A stretch of 8,700 nt of DNA from Oscillospiraceae bacterium (GTDB lineage: Bacteria; Bacillota; Clostridia; Oscillospirales; Acutalibacteraceae): contig WRDE01000066.1 of assembly GCA_009783605.1 (NCBI GenBank), forward strand, positions 1 through 8,700. The letters run 5' to 3'. The notes under the pieces were generated by a model. The model did not search any database, was not told the origin of the DNA, and saw only the letters and a program-made list of their open reading frames with translations. A program made the position numbers and the translations under genes. Positions 1 to 5,000 of the stretch are shown here, piece by piece (the first letter of the stretch is position 1; every line of letters begins with the position of its first letter).

Positions 1-1
1 G

Positions 2-58
2 GCGCGGGAGTATATCCGGGACAACGCCGACGATTTTACCGACGAGGAGTCAGGATAA
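2..58 (+). CDS. possible 3' end of an unidentified gene (partial)
   Basis: An open frame runs from the left edge to a TAA at 56-58 and would encode 18 acidic C-terminal residues ending DDFTDEESG. Third codon positions are mostly G or C, as in the confident genes of the window. If real, it converges on the minus-strand 46-aa gene and overlaps its end by 9 bases (50-58). Too little is visible to name a product, and a stretch this short may be open by chance. Confidence 0.35.
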   Translation, partial: AREYIRDNADDFTDEESG

Positions 59-190
59 CAGCATATAAGCCAGCGCGGCGATCAGCGGCAGCGAATCCTC
101 GGTTCCAAAAGTCAGCAAAGCCACCCCCAGAATCAACAGCTGCTCAAAATCCAAATTCAACAGTTGAGAAAATTTTTTCCCGATATCCAC
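50..190 (-). CDS. small hydrophobic protein, 46 aa, GTG start
   Basis: Reading the minus strand from GTG at 190-188 to TGA at 52-50 gives 46 residues that begin VDIGKKFSQLLNLDFEQLL. They continue with two hydrophobic stretches (about residues 18-28 and 34-45) separated by an acidic GTED turn, and end YMLLS. The codon before the GTG is TAG, so no longer start exists; a G-rich run (GAGGGGGGG) about 10-15 bases upstream could serve as ribosome site. The gene follows the 117-aa gene on the same strand after 65 bases. Small, Leu-rich membrane-associated proteins of this build occur beside such hypothetical genes in Clostridia (from memory, not checked). The function is unknown. The regular amphipathic/hydrophobic pattern and the operon-like position support it being real. 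Confidence 0.6.
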   Translation of the reverse strand: MDIGKKFSQLLNLDFEQLLILGVALLTFGTEDSLPLIAALAYMLLS

Positions 191-231
191 CTACCCCGCC
201 CCCCCTCAGCACATACAGCCTATCGGCCCCA

Positions 232-259
232 TAATTAAGCATTCAGCATCAAGCATTAA
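232..259 (-). repeat. degenerate 7-base tandem repeat at the stop of the 117-aa gene
   Basis: Four consecutive 7-base units fill 232-259. On the plus strand they read TAATTAA, GCATTCA, GCATCAA and GCATTAA. The TAA stop of the 117-aa gene (258-256) lies in the first unit met by the minus strand. The middle units differ from each other by only one or two bases, so the periodicity is visible by eye. The same kind of repeat follows two other stop codons in the window. Confidence 0.7.
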
Positions 260-609
260 GAATTGGTTATCGCCGGCAGAAAATTCATCAGCCGGATCAT
301 TTGCAGCGCTTCATCCAACCGTTTTTCCCGCTCGCCGTTGAAGAAAGGGCGGAGCGCTTTCAGCAGCGCGGTGTTTTTATCGTCCTTCCCGCCGCCCTGG
401 AGCAGCGGCAGCAGCTTGAGTATCATACCCATATCCAGCCCGCCGAACAGCCCCTCCGCCGCCGGAGCTTCTTCTCCGTTTGATTCCGGTCCCGCCGGTT
501 CCGCCGCGCCGGCCGGCGCGGCGCCGAAAGACGCCAGCGCGGCGCTGATCTTCTGCATACTGTCGGGATCGCTTAAAAAACTCTCTATCTTTTGTGCCAT
601 ATCTTCCAT
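256..609 (-). CDS. conserved clostridial-type hypothetical protein, 117 aa
   Basis: The start ATG (609-607) is preceded by a consensus AAGGAGG (627-621) 11 bases upstream; a second Met at codon 4 is a possible alternative. The protein begins MEDMAQKIESFLSDPDSMQKI. An Ala/Pro/Gly/Glu-rich, probably disordered linker follows (about residues 29-52), then a Gly/Leu segment LFGGLDMGMILKLLPLLQGG (54-73). The C-terminal part (76-113) is a charged helix with ALLKALRPFFNGEREKRLDEA. There is no signal peptide. The layout (short helical N-terminus, low-complexity linker, 'LLKALRPF...R..R.D.A' tail) matches uncharacterised proteins I recall from many Clostridia, but I cannot name a function. It lies 23 bases after the 82-aa gene on the same strand, so the two are probably co-transcribed with the 46-aa gene downstream. 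Confidence 0.85.
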   Translation of the reverse strand: MEDMAQKIESFLSDPDSMQKISAALASFGAAPAGAAEPAGPESNGEEAPAAEGLFGGLDMGMILKLLPLLQGGGKDDKNTALLKALRPFFNGEREKRLDEALQMIRLMNFLPAITNS

Positions 610-632
610 ACTCTGCCGCGCCTCCTTTTTGT

Positions 633-881
633 TTATTTGTTTAAGATCTGTGCCAGCATCTGCTGTACCTTGGGGGAATTGAGCAGCGCCTCCGCCTGGC
701 TCCGGTCGCCGACCAGCTCATTCAGCTTTTTGGCGTTTTCGGGCGAGAGACTGCCCATCAGCCCGCTGACGCCCCCCTCCTCAACCGTTTTCGCCAAGCC
801 CTGGGGGGTGGTGCCGAGTTTTTTGCTCGCGTATTGGATCAGCGCGTACAGCTGCTCCTGAGTAAAATTATTTTCATTCAC
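633..881 (-). CDS. conserved hypothetical protein, 82 aa, GTG start
   Basis: The gene starts with GTG at 881-879; the next in-frame initiator is less well placed. The SD-like AAAGGCGG (897-890) lies 8 bases upstream of the GTG. The protein begins MNENNFTQEQLYALIQYASK and appears all-helical, hydrophilic and without membrane segments. Its C-terminal half has the pattern SPENAKKLNELVGDRSQAEA followed by LLNSPKVQQMLAQILNK. The recurring 'LLNSPKVQQML' style tail is familiar from uncharacterised small clostridial proteins, but no biochemical role can be assigned. It is the first gene of the minus-strand trio (82, 117 and 46 aa) and is divergent from the phosphoesterase gene across a 74-bp spacer. 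Confidence 0.85.
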   Translation of the reverse strand: MNENNFTQEQLYALIQYASKKLGTTPQGLAKTVEEGGVSGLMGSLSPENAKKLNELVGDRSQAEALLNSPKVQQMLAQILNK

Positions 882-904
882 TGCGATAACCGCCTTTCGT
901 ATTT

Positions 905-917
905 TATAGCTGCTATA
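905..917. promoter_or_regulatory. 13-bp palindrome in the divergent spacer
   Basis: TATAGC-T-GCTATA is an exact odd-length palindrome near the middle of the 74-bp spacer between the minus-strand trio and the phosphoesterase gene. A second short pair, CGTAT (898-902) with ATACG (915-919), overlaps it. It could be a shared operator or part of a promoter, since TATAAA-like hexamers overlap it. I see no convincing -35/-10 pair for either direction in this spacer, so the role is only suggested by position. Confidence 0.3.
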
Positions 918-955
918 CGGTATTCTATGCGGACAGAGCAGAAAAGGACAATGCG

Positions 956-1423
956 ATGCGTATTTTAGTTGTCTCGGACACCCACGGCGATGCCGATACC
1001 CTGACCCGGGCGATCCTGTCCCAGCCGGAAGCGCGGACGGTGGTGCATCTCGGCGACGGCGCCCGGGAAGCCCAGGAAATAGCCGATCGGTTTGCCGACC
1101 GGATTTTTTATATCCTCCGGGGCAACTGTGACTGGTTCAACGGCGACCTGCCGTTTTCCAGAACCGAAACCGTCGGCGGAGTAAAAACCCTGATGGCCCA
1201 CGGCCACACCTACAGCGTCAAAATCGGCTATGACCGCCTCCTTATGAGCGCCCGGGAGCTGGGCGCCCGGTTGGTTCTGTTCGGTCACACCCACCGGGCT
1301 TACAACGCCTACGACGACGGGATATATCTCTTCAATCCCGGCAGTCTCCACGGCGGCGGCAGCTGCGGTATTGTGGATATCACGCCCGCCGGCATTGTTG
1401 TGAATCATATTGGAAGGAAATAG
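956..1423 (+). CDS. YfcE/MJ0936-family metallophosphoesterase
   Basis: This is a predicted cytosolic, dinuclear-metal phosphodiesterase of 155 aa, a normal length for the family. The calcineurin-like motifs appear in order: D-T-H in VVSDTHGD (residues 6-13), GD in VVHLGDGARE (29-38), GNCD (residues 56-59), GH in MAHGHTYS (80-87), and GHTH in LVLFGHTHRAY (106-116), followed by NPGSLHGG (127-134). All the expected metal ligands (Asp, His, Asp, Asn, His, His-x-His) are visible. AGAAAAGGA lies 7 bases before the ATG, and an out-of-frame ATG at 951 is ignored. Family members hydrolyse phosphodiesters in vitro, but the physiological substrate is usually unknown. It is divergent from the small-gene trio and separated by about 600 bases from the next gene, so it seems monocistronic or the last gene of its unit. 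Confidence 0.93.
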   Translation: MRILVVSDTHGDADTLTRAILSQPEARTVVHLGDGAREAQEIADRFADRIFYILRGNCDWFNGDLPFSRTETVGGVKTLMAHGHTYSVKIGYDRLLMSARELGARLVLFGHTHRAYNAYDDGIYLFNPGSLHGGGSCGIVDITPAGIVVNHIGRK

Positions 1424-1448
1424 GGGATAGGAGTTAGGGAATAGAATC
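1421..1448 (+). repeat. 7-base tandem repeat starting at the phosphoesterase stop codon
   Basis: Four 7-base units, TAGGGGA, TAGGAGT, TAGGGAA and TAGAATC, begin exactly with the TAG stop codon of the phosphoesterase gene. Because 7 is not a multiple of 3, the TAGs at 1421, 1428, 1435 and 1442 fall in frames 0, 1, 2 and 0, giving stop codons in all three plus-strand frames. Confidence 0.75.
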
Positions 1449-1502
1449 ATGCAGATTACGGGAGACACAGTGCCTTGTAAAATTTAATGCTTTACATAAA
1501 AT

Positions 1503-1532
1503 CGTAGGGCAGGGGCTGGCCCCTGCCCTACG
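1503..1532. repeat. perfect palindrome, 14-bp stem, TG centre
   Basis: The left arm CGTAGGGCAGGGGC (1503-1516) and the right arm GCCCCTGCCCTACG (1519-1532) are exact reverse complements around a 2-base centre. A T run follows at 1543-1547. It could end phosphoesterase transcription, but the spacing to the T run is long. GTAGGG...CCCTAC palindromes of this type are common dispersed intergenic repeats in Oscillospirales-like genomes (from memory). Confidence 0.75.
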
Positions 1533-1565
1533 GATGTCCATCTTTTTAGCAATGGGCTTTGTGAA

Positions 1566-1606
1566 GCGCGCGCGCCTTCTCTCTCTTCTTCTTCTACTTC
1601 TACTTC
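1566..1606. repeat. (GC)5 run followed by a pyrimidine tract
   Basis: Ten bases of strict GC alternation (1566-1575) run directly into a C/T tract to 1606 that is interrupted only by A at 1596 and 1602. The tract contains CTT and CTTCTA micro-repeats. Such sequence is prone to unusual DNA structure and slippage. No coding role is evident. Confidence 0.6.
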
Positions 1607-1726
1607 AGGAGTGAGCACTCCGTGACCGGCAACGGGAGGGCCGGGCGCATGGCCGGTTGAGGGTGCGGATATGCCGTCAACGGTATATATCCGGATCATC
1701 ATACAGGTACTGCCGATAACATCCTG

Positions 1727-1741
1727 CCGAACAATGTTCGG
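1727..1741. repeat. 15-base palindrome followed by a T-rich run
   Basis: CCGAACA-A-TGTTCGG is an exact odd palindrome, followed after a few bases by GGTTTTATTTTTT. As RNA it gives a 6-bp stem with a 3-base loop and a U-rich tail, a weak candidate terminator for transcripts coming from the left. As DNA it could be a protein-binding site. Half of the motif (CCGAACAT) occurs again near 1763-1770. Confidence 0.35.
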
Positions 1742-1908
1742 AGGTTTTATTTTTTGCCATGTCCCGAACATACGTTTCCACATGAAACCATTTTCAGATA
1801 AATCCTGTCATAATCAGCGGTGTTCTGTTCTTATTTTTATTCTCGTTGCTGTATTTTGACGTGATTGTAAATTATATAATGATTTTTGGCATATTCGCAC
1901 TTTTTATC

Positions 1909-1937
1909 TTGACTTTTTTTGATTTTATTGCTATAAT
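1909..1937 (+). promoter_or_regulatory. sigma-A type promoter of the adhesin gene
   Basis: TTGACT (1909-1914) and TATAAT (1932-1937) are separated by exactly 17 bases in an AT-rich context. This gives five of six -35 matches and a perfect -10. The expected transcription start is near 1944, leaving a leader of about 84 bases before the ATG at 2028. The promoter is close to consensus, so high basal expression is expected unless it is repressed. Confidence 0.85.
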
Positions 1938-2027
1938 GAAGATAAGGTGTCCTGAGCAGGCAATTTTTATTCGTTAAGGATACCGCGTTTCCATAGAATA
2001 AAAGCTCTATATTTTGGGGTATACACG

Positions 2028-5000
2028 ATGAAAAAGGCCATTCAGGCACAATTGTCCCGGCTGATACTTTTTATCGGCTGGACAGTCGATAAAAAGTATG
2101 TTTTGCCTTTGGCAAAACCCGCTCCTCGCAAGGAGCGGCACCCAACTTTGAAAAAATCGTTATCGACGATTTTTTCAAAGTTTAGTATGACCCCCCGGCG
2201 GATCCTCAGCGTACTGCTGACCGCCGCGATCTGTATCAGTCTTCTGGCGATGACTACCTCCATCGCCGGATACGCGGACACGACTTCACAGTATACGCTG
2301 CACCCGGGTCAGGGCGCCGGCGTGAATTGGCTGTCGGTCCGGGACAATATCAGCGGCACCCAATACGGCACCTTCTGCTCCCACCCGAAATTAGCCGGCA
2401 GCGGTCCGCCCAGCCCATTTGTCATGTTTTACAACGACGAACGCGGGCACAACCCGATCCTGCAGTCGATTCTGGGCGCCACCGGCATGAACGCCGCTTA
2501 TTTTTCCGAGATGCGGTATTGCCTGACCTATGGGTACACCAACGCGCTGATGGATACGCAGGCGGTCTACTGGGCCTATCTCAACCTGCGCCGGCCGGAT
2601 ATTTTCGATAATTTCGCCGGGTATCCGCTGACCGGCGCCGAAACCGGCAGATGGTTCAGCTCCGACGCCGCCACCCTCGGCGGGACGGCTATCCCCGGCG
2701 GCCAGACCATCCAGGTGGGCGATACCTGCCCGGTCGGCGCGTATTACCACAACAGCCGGTATACCAACACTATGATAACATCTGATGACGGTGTCACCGC
2801 CGGCCCTTTCAGGCTGGCCTTCGATCTCACCGATCCGGCTTTTTCCCGGGCCTTGCTGCAGATCAATCACGGCGCCGGCAAGGACCGGGCGCCGGAGCTG
2901 CTGCTCCGGGGCCCGAGCTGCCGCTTTTATGCCGACGATACCTTCTCCGTTCCGGTCACTTCGGTCCGGATGGGGGAAGAATTCTATGTCAAATATACCG
3001 GTCCGGCGGAACCCGGCGGCCGGGAGATCAGCATCCGGGCGGACGCGGCGCTGCCGCTGACCACCAAGGTCGTCGCCGACCGGTTTTTCTACGCCGATCT
3101 GGCGCAGTATCAGTATACTCTGGATCTCAGAACCTTTGAACAGCAGACCTTTCGGGTCAGCTTCACCGGTACGGACAATCCGGAGCCGGAGGCCGCCCGT
3201 CCGTCGGCGAAAAAAGACGCCGCCCAATATAACGGAACCGACGCCGGCGGGGAATATGCGGATATCCTGCGGAGGGATTCCGGCGCCGGCGCCCTGTGGC
3301 GGACGACGGTACATACCAATGAAAGCGGGCCGGTTATCCTGAAATACGGCTATCCCGATTACGAGCTGCGGGACGGTATTGACGGGGTGGTCAGGGCCGG
3401 CGGCGCGGAGGAGCTGCGCGCCGCCATAACCGCCGATCCCGCGGCGAAGATCCGGCTGACGGCGGATCTTGATATGACCGGGCAGGAACCGCTGCCGGAG
3501 TTCAGCGGCATTCTCGACGGGCAGGGCCACAGGATCTATAACTATACAACCGCCGGCGATCCGTTTTTTGCCGCCCTGTCCGGCGCGGTGCTGTATAAAA
3601 CCCGTTTTGAGCAGTTCACCATGAACCGGCCCGACGGCAAAACCGAGCCGGGCGCGGTATTGGCCGCGGCGGCGGACGGCCTCATAATCCGCAACTGCGC
3701 CTTCACCGATTTTTCCTACTCCGGCGGCGGCAGCGGCGCGCTGCTGTTCGGCACGGTCAGCAACAGCTACTTTTCCGGTATCACGCTTCACGGCAAGCTG
3801 ACCGGCGGCCCGAACGCGGGGTATTTTCTGTCGGCGGTGTTAAAAGACTCCACCGTCACCGATTTTACCGTCCTTTCGGGCAGCGAGATGTCCGGTTCGT
3901 CCGATATGTCGGTTATCGGGCAGTTTGAAAATTCGTTCCTCTATAATGCCCGTATTCAGCCGGGGGTTGTCTTCCGGGGGACCAACGCCAATTACTGCGG
4001 TTTTGTTCTCGCCCGGAACCCGCTGCCCGGCCGGAACGGTTCGGTCGTTGAGCGCTGCGGCAATTACGCAACCCTCACCGGTTCTTTCAAGTCCATCCAG
4101 GGTATCGGGATATCCGCGCGGGGGTATAACACCTTCCGCCGCTGTTATGTGGAGCTGGACACCTCCGGCGTCACCTTCGCGAGCCGTATCGCGGGGATCT
4201 GCCGTTTTGACCAGAGCGGCACCGACAACGGGCTGATCGATCAGTGTTATGTCAAATGGAACGACGCCCGCGCCAACGGGTTTGCTGCCGGTATCCTGTA
4301 TACGCAGGGCGGTCACGGCACCGTTTCCAACTGCCTCACCGCCGGTACGCTGCATGCCGACGGAGACCTCGCCGGTATCCTGTCCCTGTCCGCCGCGGAC
4401 ACCGCGCCCGCCGCCGGCGTGACGGTAGAAAATTGTCTTTTTATTCTCAATGATATACCATTGTTTATTTACGCCGACGAGTGGGACGGCGCGTATGTCT
4501 CGCCGGATACCCTGCAGGGACACGACGCCGCCGGTTATCTCGCGGAATCGGGCTGGGATATCGACGAATCGGGCAGCAAGATCTGGAAAACCCGGGAGGA
4601 CGATTATCCGGCCCTGAGCGAATGCGGGTATGCCGATACCCAAGTGGTCTACGTCCATGAGGAATACCCCGGCAGACCCGACGCCGCGGACAGGCAGGTG
4701 TATGAAAACGGCGAGTTTCTTCCTGTCTCGGCCAGCGTTTATTCCGCCGACTGGTTCTATCCCCATACCGGCCCGACCGGCGAGGAAGTGCATATCTACC
4801 TCGACGGCACTGTCGATACCGCCTTCACTTGGTATACCCTCGATCCGGATCTGCCGGCGGGGCGGTACCGCGGCAGTCTGTACATCACGCCGGAGCGGGG
4901 GTTCGACTGGCCGGGCGATGAGGACGACGCCTGGGTTGAGATTATCCAAAAAACCACCCGGCTCAATATCATCAAGATGCTGTTGGACAACAACAGCCAG

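Larger units (their letters stand above)
1424..1908. other. gene-free intergenic region rich in palindromes
   Basis: No open frame here has a credible start, composition or protein pattern. The first 280 bases are GC-rich and contain the heptad repeat, the 1503-1532 palindrome, a (GC)5 run with a pyrimidine tract, and the near-palindrome GGAGTG-AG-CACTCC (1608-1621). An imperfect hairpin also lies at about 1668-1693. The rest turns AT-rich and includes the 15-base palindrome at 1727-1741, then leads into the adhesin promoter. The sharp composition change near 1690-1750 suggests that the GC-rich half is a dispersed intergenic repeat rather than regulatory DNA of the adhesin. Confidence 0.6.

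Noticed and set aside
262..275. 13-mer GGCGATAACCAAT shared, in opposite orientation, with 8641-8653
   Set aside because: About one such match is expected by chance in 8.7 kb counting both strands, and one copy is the coding end of the 117-aa gene.
893..931. Sporulation sigma-F/G-like promoter on the minus strand (GCATA, 15 bases, then a TATAAAATA stretch) for the small-gene trio
   Set aside because: The -35 matches but the -10 misses key positions of both consensus forms, and the implied start would fall within the ribosome site.
1484..1783. Minus-strand open frame of 99 codons across the palindromic spacer
   Set aside because: It is built from the repeat, (GC)5 and pyrimidine tract, has no ribosome site and no protein-like pattern.
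1671..1859. 62-codon plus-strand frame in the AT-rich spacer
   Set aside because: It begins inside an imperfect hairpin, has odd composition and no ribosome site.
1856..1880. Second promoter (TTGACG and TATAAT) upstream of the adhesin promoter
   Set aside because: The spacer is only 13 bases, too short for sigma-A; the pair at 1909-1937 is far better.
1944..2027. Known riboswitch (for example c-di-GMP type) in the adhesin leader
   Set aside because: None of the conserved core motifs could be recognised and the leader is short.
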